The position numbers and the translations under genes are program-made. 64,000 nucleotides of DNA from Bimuria novae-zelandiae CBS 107.79 (Eukaryota; Ascomycota; Dothideomycetes; Pleosporales; Didymosphaeriaceae), in assembly GCA_010015655.1 (NCBI GenBank), contig ML976664.1, forward strand, positions 312,043 to 376,042, given 5' to 3'. The notes under the pieces are model-generated. The model did no database searches. It was not told where the DNA came from and saw only the letters and a program-made list of their open reading frames with translations. Positions within the stretch are counted from its first letter, which is position 1. The number at the start of each line of letters is the position of its first letter. Of the stretch, positions 1 to 11,359 are shown one piece after another.

Positions 1-1674
1 ACCTTGTTCGTGGCACCTGCTGCAGGTTGGTGGTGCTCGAGGCCTACTTGGCTGCCCCGCCTGCTCTACCTGCTGGAGCACCCTTTCGGCCTCTGCAGCA
101 AGCAATTGACCTTCTCTACCCGCAGAGCTCCTCCACAGGCTATATACTATCAGCGCTGTTGCCCCTTGCGCTATTAGCGCTAACTTGCCTATTAAAGCTT
201 TTTATTCTCCTCTATAAGAATCGTTGCTAAATTCATCGCAAGCTAACAACCTTTAACAAGCTAGTAGATAGCCTAGCTAGTAAGACTCTAAGATAGGCGA
301 TTAAGACAACTCTAAATAAGTTAAGCTTGCTACTCTAGCTAAGTAATAGTATATAGTGTCTCTACTATTTATATAACCTTAGCGTTAGCTATCGTCCCTA
401 GCAGAGAAGGCGTCCTAACTATTATTAGTAATAACAGGACGCGTTCTTAACAAGCTAGGACTAGCCCTAACGCCTAGAAGCTAGCCTAAATATTCTACTC
501 TAAGAAGACTATCCCTCTAATACTTAAATAGATCTATAGGAAGTCTTACTTATTAATATAAAAGACGCGTTATCGCGCAAGCTTAGACACCTAATAGCTA
601 TACGCAATCTTAAGAGGCAAAAAGTAGCCTATATTAAGTAGCTATAAGAGGTGCAACGTATGTAGTAGTATATAAAGCGTGATAATTTTGCTCTCTCTAT
701 AGAACTAGTCAAACTTAGGCGTTGCGTGGCTACCGTAGCCGTCAAGGATAAGCAGCTAGTAGACCCCTACTATACAAGCCTCTATATGTTAGTAGAAGTA
801 CTTTACCCACTTAAGGCTAAGCTTATTAGTTATCTAGCCGTTGTCGCTAACAGCGATAACCTAGCTAGGTAAGAGGCCTTAATACTAGCTCGCTTAGTAG
901 AGCTTTCCTTATAGGATTATAAATAGTAGGATTAACTAGCTAGACAGGTTAATACACTTAATTACTATTACCTACTTATAATTACCTAGCTATATAGTAA
1001 CTGCGCGGCTAACTATCTTAAAGCTTATAATAACTTTTAAGGTTATAGCAATCCCTATTATAAAGCTAGTCTTATTAAAGTTATAGATATCTAAGTTAAA
1101 GATACTATATAACTAACGCGTTTTATTTACAAGCTTAAACTACGCGTAAATTATAACTAGGTCCTTAGATTTTACGCGCTAAGAGTAGAATTTCCTATTT
1201 TACTTTATCTAGAGCTTTAGCTAAGCTTTAATAAAGCGCGACATCTAGTTCTTACTAACTAGCTAAGGAGGGGGCTCTTAGCCACGCGCGGCGAGTAGAT
1301 AGTTTACTATTTACTATATATTAATAATATAGGGTAGAAATCCGCGTTAGTTAAAGTCTAGGATCTAATCTACTAGAGCGCGCTCCTCTATAGGGTGTAG
1401 CTTTCGTTTCTAAGCGTTAGTAGTAGCCTAAGGTAAAGTACCTAGAACGCGTTAGCGGAGGGTTAATTAGTTAACTTAATAAAGTTTACTAGTATATTAG
1501 TAGCTTAAAATCTATTTATTTTAAATCGCATACTTTAATAGAGCAAGTCTACCTTCTTTTTAAGCCTACTAGGCTTATTAGGCGGGCGGCATTACGAGAG
1601 TTACAAGAAGACGCGTCGCGATTTTGGTGGGGTGGCTCACTAAGTGGTGTGGCTCACTAAGTGGTGAAACACGT
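1..1674. mobile_element. RIP-degraded pogo-like DNA transposon, right part only
   Basis: Apart from the first 180 or so bases, this stretch is nearly free of CA and TG and rich in TA, with stops in every frame, which is the RIP pattern. Its right end at 1621-1674 is not mutated. Read inward it begins ACGTGTTTCACCACTTAGTG and holds two copies of a 17-base unit, CCACTTAGTGAGCCACA then CCACTTAGTGAGCCACC. A TA follows at 1675-1676, the target duplication expected for Tc1/mariner/pogo elements. The layout matches the ends of the elements at 36605 and 26592. No transposase can be read, and the left end lies outside the window, so the family call rests on the terminus alone. Confidence 0.55.
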
Positions 1675-1898
1675 TAGAGATAGAGCTGACTCATGAGACT
1701 AGTGTCGTCATGTGACATATCTCTGGGCTGCTTACACTAGCACTGCTAGGAATGCTTCGCAGGACGCTCGTCCGAATAGCCAGAAGCATGCATTCGACAG
1801 AGTGGCGTTTTGGCCATTGATTTAGTGTTTGATGCTTTCCCCGATTGGGACATCACGTGAATAATCTCGCCCCGAGGTCCCGGGGTCACTTTTCCCTA

Positions 1899-3641
1899 CA
1901 AAGGGTAATCTCAATAAAGTCGGCCGTCATGTGACTTGCCAAGAAGCTAGCGCGTCACTAGCGGAACAGAGTCTCCGAGCCTCCGAGCCTCTAAGAGCTC
2001 TGTAGAGCGTCAACACCTACACTTCAACCTCACGTTTCTCACTCAATATGGCTTCAAATCCTGCCAAAAAAAAGCTCTCGATTGCTTTCAGAAGCCCAGC
2101 TAGCTACTATCGTCGTTCTCAGGACAAAATACAACCTCACTTTCCCAGAAATCGCCACTAATTTAGGTATAACTAACCACGCCTGTGGTAAGGCATTTCG
2201 ACGCGTCAAAGGCGCCGCAAAGGGCGACTCACTGCAGGAATTGCTAGCTGCAACACCTACAGTCAAGCAGTCTCCTCCTGGCAGACCTGTAAAGGTACGC
2301 GATGGCTCTACGCTGAGCGCAAGACTACGGCATGACATCATCGTATATAGCACCTACCGGGTGCATGACGCTGTTAGAGACCTCTGCGCAGAAGCTAGCA
2401 TCACACTTAGTAAGAATATAGTCTATAACATTGCTAGGGAGCACCGCGACGAGCAGCACCTATACGCAATAACTTATAAAGTATAACCTAAAAAACTAGC
2501 GCTTAGTAGTAATAATAAGGACTAGCGACTATAGTACTATGCCTGGCTTAAGGCTAAATATAACCTATACTTTCTACGCATTATATTCGTCTGCTATAAT
2601 AAGACCTCTAAGTCTATTAGCAGGAGCAATATACGTGGCGGAAAGTAGAGAATTTTAAGACTAGTTAGATAAGATAGTAATGTCTACGCACTACCTATAA
2701 CGCTACCTAAATTTAGTTTTATAATCTACGCTACTACTTTAACTAATACTACTTGCTCTTATTAACGCCCTTGCGTTATTTAGGCTTAGGATAATAATAA
2801 AAGCTATAAGGACCTTATATAACGCGTCTCCTATATAAATAATATAGTAAAAGAGGCTTTTAAGGTTAAACGCTCTTGCGCGACTATCGCTAGCACTAAT
2901 AAGGAGTAGTAACTATAAGAAATTAACTATAATATTACCTATAATAATAGTTAACGCTAAGCTACTAATAAGGCTACTAGTAAAAAGGGTGGAGCTCTCC
3001 GCGCAGGTATTAAGAAACCTTTTACTATTAAAAAGTTCTTTAAAATAGAGGAGTTTGTATACAATAGAGGGAAGGGCATGAACGGCATCTAGTACGCAGA
3101 GAATATACTTAAGAAACACCTATTTTCTTATTACTATACTATACGCGATAATAACCTAGGCGTAGCTATTTATTTAATTTAAGATAACGTTCGCCTATAC
3201 TTACTAGGTCTCCGGTACTGCTAGCCAGAAATTAAAGCTCTAGGAATCAAGTTTGGCCCTCAGCCTCCCAATTCACCTGACTTACACCCAATTGAGCGCT
3301 GTTTTGGGCGTCTAGAAGGTTTTTTGGCAAGTTATGAATGCCTATCAAGTTCTAAGGAGGCCAAAAAGGCTGCAGAACAGTACATAAAGGAGGTCTGGCA
3401 AGGTGATGAGACACTCAGGCAGTATATGGCCGAAAAGCTTCATCCTACCTACTTTATGCGCGTTGCAGAGCTCTGCGAGGACGCAGGTGGCCAGAACAAC
3501 TTTACAGCATAATTAGAACATCTTATTTGGGTGTATTTGCTTATACTTTAGATGGAATCAAGATGCGCGACTTTTGAAGTTGCTACCCCTGCAGGAATCC
3601 CTGCTGCACGTGACGGCCGACTTTATTGAGATTACCCTTTG
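1899..3641 (+). mobile_element. Complete Tc1/mariner-like transposon with 37-bp terminal inverted repeats
   Basis: The ends 1899-1933 and 3607-3641 are inverted repeats with one mismatch, starting CAAAGGGTAATCTCAATAAA, and are flanked by TA at 1897-1898 and 3642-3643. The length of about 1.74 kb and the TA duplication fit Tc1/mariner. Inside is a broken transposase on the plus strand. Codons at both ends are intact, but about 2480-3235 is heavily RIP-mutated. Confidence 0.9.
2048..3512 (+). pseudogene. Tc1/mariner transposase, inactivated by RIP and a homopolymer frameshift
   Basis: From the ATG at 2048 the reading frame is lost in a run of eight A at 2066-2073. With seven A it would run straight into LLSEAQLATIV, the start of an N-terminal helix-turn-helix DNA-binding region (about 2076-2480). 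From about 2484 the frame has many TAG/TAA stops of the CAG-to-TAG and TGG-to-TAG kind. Clean sequence returns near 3235 and encodes NSPDLHPIERCF (about 3270-3305), the Tc1/mariner motif carrying the last acidic catalytic residue. The C-terminal tail ends at 3512. The family assignment is firm; the protein cannot be made as it stands. The extra A could be a sequencing error, but the RIP stops cannot. Confidence 0.85.
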
Positions 3642-3643
3642 TA

Positions 3644-4504
3644 ACATCAATGACCACATGACGCTAGCCTTGTATCCCTACATATGCTTCACAAGGGTAT
3701 GTAGAACTTCAGAAATATCTCCGAGATGATGACTGGGCTTGAGTACTGCAGATATGTAGTCCCGCTCGACTAAGAAGTACCCTAAGGTAGGTTCTTTCCT
3801 GCACACGACGTGACTAGTGTACTTCATGCCTCGTATAAATTTGAATGATGCAGTAACCTTACAAAGCATCAAATTGTGGCCCACGAGCAGGTACTGCGAC
3901 TGTTGAAAGTAGAAAGAAAACCTGATGATGGGCGAGGTGGCTCATCCCTTAAACAGGTATACTGCAGACGGGGGCAGCTTGTGCACCTTCTCGACATGTC
4001 AACATGTCAACCCAAAACCTCCTCGCCACCTCATCACTCAATTTCAACACTCACATTTTTAGCAAATGTTGAAACTACGCTAGCAGTTGCGAAACCTGGC
4101 GATAGCCTCTTCCAACGACGCTATGTAAAGAAGCGATGTGGCTCTTTATAGCGCGAGAAGCTGGCCGAGCAAGGTAGTGGAATGTACTCCGTATGCGCCT
4201 GTTACTGTCTTAAAGAGGACACTTTCGCCCTTTCGCATGGAGAATGATAGAAATGGCCTGCGGCCCAGGGCTTCATCTTCCCCTCAGCCTCAGCCGGCTG
4301 CATTCAATCCCTGTCCACTATTCGACAGCTGACGAGATCGACTGCACAGCCACAACTGCACATTTGCGTTGTTGCACATCGAATTTCGGAAGTCTATCGA
4401 ATCCTTCTTATGAGAGGGCTGAATCCGCAGAATAAATTTGCGCAACTTCTTCGCCTGCTCTCATTTTCCCCTGCCGCTGTTTTCGTCACCATCCTGCACG
4501 CAGC
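3644..4504. other. Intergenic, no gene seen
   Basis: The sequence is ordinary, not RIP-mutated. Short open frames have no recognisable domain. It probably includes the promoter and 5' leader of the C2H2 gene that starts at 4505. Confidence 0.5.
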
Positions 4505-6664
4505 ATGTGCTATCAAGTCGTCGAACGCTATAGCTTCTGCCGTTGCCTGTATTACAAACATACGATAGATCCCTGCGCGGCGCACGGACAACGCGGCCAT
4601 GTTGTGGGGGAGAAGACGGTTCTTGTGGGATATTCATGCAGCATCCACAGCAATTTTACGTTGCAAACGGTCGAAAACACTTTGAAAGAAAGTGCGTCTG
4701 TTTTAGGCGCGTCTGTTCTAGGCGCGTCTGTTCTTGGCGCGTCTGTTCCATCTTCAGGCGAAGAAAGAATCGCCCTACATGACGACCCCTTAGTCCAGGT
4801 GCTGAACCATACAGCACCTGAAAGGCCGCACATCAAGGATGCGACGACGGTTAGAAAGTCGAAGGAATCTGTGAAAGCAGTTGATACCCTCGAAGAATAT
4901 CCGGGAAAGCTCGGGACTCAGAAACTGGGTCCTGCATTGTCGTCTCCTATACCTACGAACAGCGCGCCAAGGGCTAGAGCTACGTCGGAAGCAAGCGACA
5001 CGTCTTCCGGGTACCTCGGTAGCGATGCCCAGTCCGAGATTTTTCCTGGAACATCCTCAGAAACTGATGTCAGTACCACTGGTGATCTCGATGAAGAAAA
5101 CACTTTGTCAAGGTTGGTCACAGATCTGGAACGATGCGAGCTCGGTTCGAGCGATAAGCTCCCAACTCAGCCGCCAAAGCATGAAGAGCTGGGTGAGGTG
5201 GACAACGATCCCGAACAAGTCGAGGTCGAAAAAGGAGAGTTCAAGATTCTTCAGACGTTCTTCAAATCTAATCTTCAGGCTTATTCAGAAGGAGCCTCTC
5301 GGGAGAATGATCAGAAGCCCGCAATAGTCACAGCGACGGAGTGTCATAGTCCGGACGGAAACAAGCAGTCTTCAAGCATAAAATATGACTCTATAAGACT
5401 GCAGGACCATGGTTCAAGGAAATCCCATCAGAAGAGGAACCGTCCGTCCGGCAAACGGCTTTCCCCAGACGACAATGGCAACGACCCAGATGGAAGCAGC
5501 AGTGACGAAGACGAAGACAGGGACAAGAAGCGCAAACGCCCAGATATCAAAATACCGCGAAAGCGAATCCGATGCCCCTTTTACCTCAAGGATCCTGCGA
5601 AATATGGCGCGTACCAAGCTTGCAGCAGCGGCATGGGTTTCGAAGACATGGGTCGGTTGAGGTACCATCTCAAACGCGTACACACTCAACCGTTCAGATG
5701 TCAGCGCTGCCAGGCTGAGATGTCTTCGAAGGCCGTGTTGAAAGAGCATTTAAGGAGCGGTCAGCGTTGTGAGGTTCTGCCTGAGCCTCAAGATGATCGT
5801 ATCAGCTCGGAGCAATGGGAGATCATTGACGGAGCAAGAGGGTGCGGCTTGGGACTCAAAAGCGTCGAGGAAAAGTACACACATCTCTATCGAACCATAT
5901 TTGGGCCGACTGGTTCGGTTCCGTCTCCCTGTAAGTTCAGAGGGCAACATTACAACGGGGCGATTTAACAGAAGCGTACAGATGAACGATCGTTCCTCAT
6001 GTGCGAGTTAGAGCAAGTGCTAATAGGCGAACTTGGCGCAGTCATGGGTCCTGAGATAGTCAGAATCTGCAGGCGTAAACTGAACGGAGCCACAGGACAG
6101 GATCAGTTACCATCAGCGTCATCGTCTGCCCTTCACGAAGAGTTGCCAGCCCTTGTCAGCGAACTATCCCGGTGCGACCAACTATCCGAGGTATTGCCAA
6201 CCAGTGTTAACACCTCCAAAAGCCCCGAGCCGTCCACCAACCGACACGACACCACGTTCGGTTACCAAGCTCAGCAACCCGCTTATCGATCTTCCACAAC
6301 CTCATTCTCAGGACCCTCCACGGACACCACTCAGAATTTCAGCAACGACTGGTTCCTATCCGAGTCGACAACGGATCCCACATTCGGAGGAGCACCTCCC
6401 GGACTGTCCATGAGCTCTGATTCTCTCATGACTGAGAGCATGTCTAGCATTGAGCAAAGTTTGAACGGCTTCGCCGATCTTCCCATGCCTGCCAAGGTTG
6501 GACCTTCCCCAAGTAGACCACACGGTAACAACGGCGGGAAGCAGAGCCTTGATGAAAAGGTCTTTTCCCAGCCAAGGGTCAGTTCTGACGTCTTCGAGGA
6601 TATTCCCGATATTTTGGAGGGCCTCGCAGTGCGGTATAATTGGGATGACTTCTTCGGCACGTAG
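4505..6664 (+). CDS. Fungal C2H2-type zinc-finger protein, 702 aa, one intron
   Basis: Exons are 4505-5930 and 5982-6664. The 51-nt intron starts GTAAGT and ends TACAG, and joining it keeps the frame (phase 1). The protein opens with a Cys-rich block, MCYQVVERYSFCRCLYYKH, that I associate with many fungal C2H2 proteins. A long acidic, Ser-rich, probably disordered segment follows, then a basic stretch (KKRKRPDIKIPRKR), then two finger-like units: CPFYLKDPAKYGAYQAC with a distal RYHLKRVH (about residues 360-395), and CQRCQAEMSSKAVLKEH (about 399-420). The C-terminal third has no recognised domain. A 15-bp tandem repeat at 4694-4749 encodes VLGAS repeated about three times. Role: probable nuclear regulator; the target is unknown and no gene name is warranted. 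Confidence 0.85.
4694..4749 (+). repeat. 15-bp coding minisatellite (VLGAS repeat)
   Basis: About 3.7 tandem copies of GCGTCTGTTCTAGGC-like units lie in frame inside the C2H2 gene. They differ by single bases and encode VLGAS repeats. Copy number may vary between strains. Confidence 0.85.
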
Positions 6665-6814
6665 TGGTTGGTGACTCCAGGGAACTCACATGGCATGGTT
6701 GAGGAACTTCATAGAAAGAATTGCCTAGCCATGTCATTAAGCCGTCCATTGCTTAGAACTCAAACATCCAGTTGCGCTTAGTGCTTGATATCCTCCACCT
6801 CTCAGATTGACCAT

Positions 6815-8125
6815 CTACGACTTCTTGGGCAGCACTCCGCTCGCCTCTAAGTCTTCGAAGACGCTCTCAAAGCTATCCCATGTATCTTGATACCCGGTCC
6901 ACCCGTACTTCCTCGCCTTACTCATGCTAATGACCAAATCGAAATTCCGCCCCAAGACGAAACCCAAGAAGCCCCACGTCGCCTTCTCGAACGCCGACTT
7001 ATCCAGCTTCTCCCTGTCGGCGAGTCTCTCCCACGCGGCCTTGACATCGTCCCGCTGCGACCAATTTACCAGATCGACCTGTTGCTCTACCTTGCTCTGG
7101 CGCGTAACTTCATGGCCCCTCAGCCCAAGCTCATCCGCCTGCACTTCGACCGGCGGCTTCTCCGCCAGATCCGACACCGACGCCTGCCCGCCGGGCATAA
7201 TGCTCTGTTTGAGCCCCAGCTTACTCGCCATCCACGTGATCGTCCCTTCACCGTCTTCATCGCCCTGCTTGCCCTTCCCTATAACCTCCGCAGGCGCAAA
7301 CTGCTCGGGATTTACCTTGCCGCCGAAGTAGGACGCTACTCACGGCCACAAGTTCTGCCAGCTCTCCACGTCCCCGTTGACCACGTTGAAGGCTTCGTTG
7401 GCAGCGCGCGGCTCCAGCGCGACCCATGCGCAGAACCGCGCGTGCAGCTTCGAGCAAGTGAAGCTATCGAAGCCCGTGTAGAAAGCCGGGCTACCGGGGA
7501 ACACGAGCTCATCACCACGTCCCATCTCCTTCTCGACCAGCGCATACAGCGCAAGCGCCGTGGAGAGGTTCATGAAGTTGCCCCGCGCAAACCCGATAAC
7601 ATCATTCGGGTACGTGACCGTCCACTCTTTTCCGTGCTGGGAGCAGAAGTCGTGCAGGATGTTCTGCTGGTTGTAGTAGAAGTTTGGCGGCCACTGGGAG
7701 CCTGTGAGCCAGGGGGCATCTTCGTGCATAGGGTTCTTGGGCGCGCCGAGGTGCACGCCGTACTGTTTTGCACCTGTAACGAGGATTATCCTTTTCACCC
7801 GTTCGATGGCGCCGGTCTTGGTGAGTACCTCGAGGAAGTTGGAGAGCATGGCGCCATTGACGTCCCAGTTCTCCTGCTCAGAGTCTTTCTGCAGGTAGGC
7901 CGCGAAGAAGACGTATTCGCCACGAACTTTGGCAAGGTCGGCGGCCATGCCGTCGGCGCTGGAGGTGAGGTCGATGTGAGAGTGTATGACGTTGGAGGGG
8001 TAGTCTTCTTTTTTACTGCGCGAGAGGGCGTGGATGGTCGGCCATTGTGGGGCGTGTTTGCTGAGCTCGAAGACGATTTCGCGGCCGAGGATGCCGGTTG
8101 CACCTGTGACGATTGCGGAGGGCAT
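6815..8125 (-). pseudogene. PRISE-type NAD(P)-dependent reductase (5-beta-reductase/iridoid synthase-like) with a premature TGA
   Basis: One continuous minus-strand frame of 437 codons reads as a short-chain reductase of the progesterone 5-beta-reductase/iridoid synthase-like (PRISE) family. Visible features are the Rossmann motif VTGATGILGREI (residues 6-17), TGAKQYG with the family's catalytic Lys (K120), and NFYYNQQNIL with the catalytic Tyr (Y151). Codon 262 is TGA (complement of 7340-7342), between SWQNLWP and VASYFGGKV. Homology-like sequence continues in the same frame for another 174 residues to 6815, and a CGA (Arg) codon would restore the frame. I found no GT-AG intron that removes the stop and keeps the frame. 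The rest is undamaged, so this is a recent nonsense mutation, a sequence error or readthrough. Start ATG at 8125. It is divergent from MON1 across an ordinary 700-bp intergenic region. Confidence 0.85.
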
Positions 8126-8838
8126 TGTGATATGATGGAAGATGACTGTTCGGATGTTGAATGTAGTTGTTCACGGTGACCGGGGAATCTGTGGGATGAG
8201 GAAGATATGGGGAAATACAATGGATTTGCAGTGATGAAACAGGAAAGGCTCTAAGAGAGACTTATAGTGTATGTGGGAAGGTGGATTGTGAACACGTCGA
8301 TACGGATATGTTGATGGGTCAGGGTGACGTAGAATGATGCAACAATGCTCGACGTAATTTCTGCGATCGAGACCTCTTTGAAATCGACGTGATTTAAGCG
8401 GTAGAGTAATGCGACCTTCCATTGTCTAACATTTGTGCCATGCACAGTCGCAAGAACACCTGCGCAAGAGTAATAAGTGGTATAGAAACCCTCACAGCCC
8501 GATGGTGATGTCTAGTGCCCGGGACGGCCCTAACCACCAAGTGAGCACGGCGTTGTGCGGCTTCATAAAACATCGGAGGAATGATCGGATGAGAACAACT
8601 GCTACGAGAGCTTCAACTGCACCGTTGAGGTGGTGAAGTCCCTTTGGGAGCTCCACCGGTTCGGGAGTGCGAAACGATGTGATTGGTCATAGGTGGATCT
8701 CAGATGCACGCCACGTCACGATCTCCTCCAGGGCCGCGCTTTGGCATTTCCACCATGTCGCAAAAACAGCGCTTGCTTTGACTCGCTCGACGCCGCATAC
8801 CGCATACGAAATCATACACGCTCGATGACACTCCCAAT
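8126..8838. other. Intergenic between divergent reductase and MON1
   Basis: No coding signal was seen. It should hold the promoters of both flanking genes. A CCAAT-box-like GATTGGTC lies near 8681. Confidence 0.4.
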
Positions 8839-11359
8839 ATGACTGAGCCTCCTCCCGCAGAGCCTGCGCAGTCGGACGCGCCTTCGGAAACCTCCCAGTC
8901 GAACGCCCCAAGCTCGCCAGCGGCCCAGAAGAACGACCATGTCGAGCAGCAAGACTTTGCGAACCCGACAATAAACATAATAAATAGCTTATCGAGGCAG
9001 ACGTCTACATCGGGCTTGTCGCTCGCATCCGCAGTGTCAAGAGAAGGAACACCCCCGCCACTGCCTCCGCGACCGAACCTGGGCCTTCTGGACTCGCGTC
9101 CTCCTACTTCGCATTCTGTAGCGCCGGGCAGGCCGCGCTTGGTAGCCCATCCGACGACACAGCTCTCCTTCGCCGACTCAGCGAACCACCAGAACGAATC
9201 GCGATCACAGAGCCCGCCGCGGGCATCCAAGGCGCGCTCCTATTTCGGCCTGAATATAGGCTCGTCACGAAACACCAGCGATACAGAGGACATTGCAAGC
9301 ATACAGAGCGTGATACCCGTGTCAGACGCTGGGTTGGATGCGGAGAGCATGTTAGGCGAGGGCATGGGCGACCACGAGAAGCCGCTTCTCGAGTCCCTAG
9401 GGCACTACCCTCACGACGCGGAGAGCATGTTTGCGCCCGATCCCGTTTTTGAAAAAGCCTTCGCTACAGAGTTCGACGAGATTGAGGAGATGGCGGTAGA
9501 TGGGTCGAATGAAGGTCAGCGGCACATGTCCCTATATCTAGATGGCGGGGCTTGCGCTGATAGCATATGTAGTTCCCACCATGAAAGCATGGCGCGCCAA
9601 ATTGAAACACTTTCTCATCTTGTCGAGTGCGGGCAAACCCATCTACAGTCGACACGGAAACGATCAGCTGATCACCAACTACATCGGTGTTGTACAGACC
9701 ATCATCTCCTTTTACCAGTCTACGAACGACACGTTGCGAGGCTTCACAGCCGGTGATGTGCGCTTCGTGGTGATGTCCAAAGGTCCGCTGAATCTGGTCG
9801 CCATAACACGGTTCCCAGAGAGCGATGCACAGCTCCGCAGTCAGCTTGACGCGCTATATATGCAGATCCTCTCGACCCTCACACTACCTTCTATGCAGCG
9901 CATGTTTGCCGCCCGTGCAAACTACGACTTACGGCGACCTTTGCAAGGAACAGAAACACTCCTTTCAGCTCTCGCAGATGGCTTCACCCGCGGCTCGCCA
10001 TCTACACTCCTCGGGGCCCTTGAATGCCTCAAGCTACGAAAGTCTCACAGACAGACCATCAACGACACTCTCCTAAAAACGCGCTCACCGAATCTCCTCT
10101 ATGGTCTGATCGTCGCTTCTGGAAAGCTCGTGTCCGTCGTGCGGCCGAAAAAGCACTCTCTTCATCCCGGAGACTTACAGCTCATCTTCAACATGTTGTT
10201 CGAGGCTGGCAGCGTAAAAGCTGGCGGTGGAGAAAACTGGATACCCTTGTGTTTACCAGGATTCAACAACACTGGGTACTTGTACATGTACGTAAGCTTT
10301 CTGAACCTAGAGCATCCGAGCGAGCAGATGCAGGAGCGACCGAAGAGTAAAGACGGCGATCAAGACGAGGTCGCCGTATTACTGATTAGTGCGGAGAAGG
10401 AGGGGTTCTTCGAGATGAGAGGGATGAGGGATGAGCTGGTCGAGGTACGTATCGATGTCTTTCCTGATCCACCACCGTCCCCACTCCCGCGCGGAATTCA
10501 TCCCAATCCCGAACGCAAGGATCAGCTATCTCGACGCGTAACCTTTTCTCCTTGTCCCGCATCCTTGTTTTTTTTTATCATGCGCCGTTTATTCGGTCCC
10601 TTCCGTCCCCTGTTCCGAATCGGCATCCTGTCACTCCGTTCTCCGACCCTCCGCTCCGTTAGGACCCACGACACGGGAAACGCGCTGCCATACGGGCCAT
10701 ACGGGCCATACGGCTCCTACCCATTTTTCGCAAATCCCCATCATACGACTTGATTTCGCTTTTTCTGCATCCCTGTACATTTTTGCGTTTGACGTGCGCT
10801 GGCTAACGCGTTCGTGCATTACACAGCAATTGCAGCGAAACGGCGGTATCAATTCTATACGCACAGCCGTCCGCGAGGGTCGCCCGAAGTGCACTGACAT
10901 CGTGCCCGGCACCGTGCTGCGCCATTTCTTGTACAAGAGCAGGGGCAATGTCCAGTTTTGCATGCCCACGCTTGCGCAGCACTTCCCGGGTGCGGTGGAG
11001 CGGAGACGGTATGTTGCCGAGGTTCCTTTCACCTTCGTTTCCACGTGTTTACAAATGTTCTTTTTACATCTCGATGCCGATCTGCAAATCTCGATCGCTA
11101 ATCTTGTGCGCGCAGGTTGATGTCTCTGTATGCGCTGTTGCATGCACACCTCCATAATAAGCCGACGAGCTTGAAGATTCACTATGCGATGAGTTTGAGT
11201 TATATCAGTTTGGCGTGGAATACGCCACTGTTTGAGTTGTATGCTGTGGCGCCGGGGCAGACGAGTAGGCAGGCGCTGGCGATGGCGGCGAATCAGGTCG
11301 TACAGTGGGTAAGGAGGGAGGAAGAGAGAGTGTTCATCATTGGAGGGGCGGTGTTCTAA
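8839..11359 (+). CDS. MON1: Vacuolar fusion protein MON1, 657 aa, three introns
   Basis: Exons are 8839-9514, 9573-10444, 10827-11008 and 11116-11359, total 1974 nt and in frame throughout. MON1 pairs with CCZ1 as the exchange factor that activates Rab7/Ypt7 on late endosomes and vacuoles, and is needed for vacuole fusion and autophagy. The first 225 or so residues are Pro/Ser-rich and probably disordered. The conserved core begins at [20 protein letters not shown] and runs through [18 protein letters not shown] and [20 protein letters not shown]. It ends with the family-typical [18 protein letters not shown] at the stop. The first intron (9515-9572) has an unusual GTCAGC donor but is required to join the frames. 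The second (10445-10826, 382 nt) is much longer than its neighbours and holds a 9-bp tandem repeat. The third is 107 nt. Confidence 0.93.
10688..10714. repeat. 9-bp tandem repeat inside MON1 intron 2
   Basis: Three copies of CCATACGGG (the last ends in C) lie in the 382-nt intron. No function is evident. Confidence 0.8.

Noticed and set aside
6887..8179. Plus-strand 430-codon open frame opposite the reductase gene
   Set aside because: It mirrors the GC-rich minus-strand PRISE coding sequence; the minus strand shows clear family motifs and the plus reading does not.
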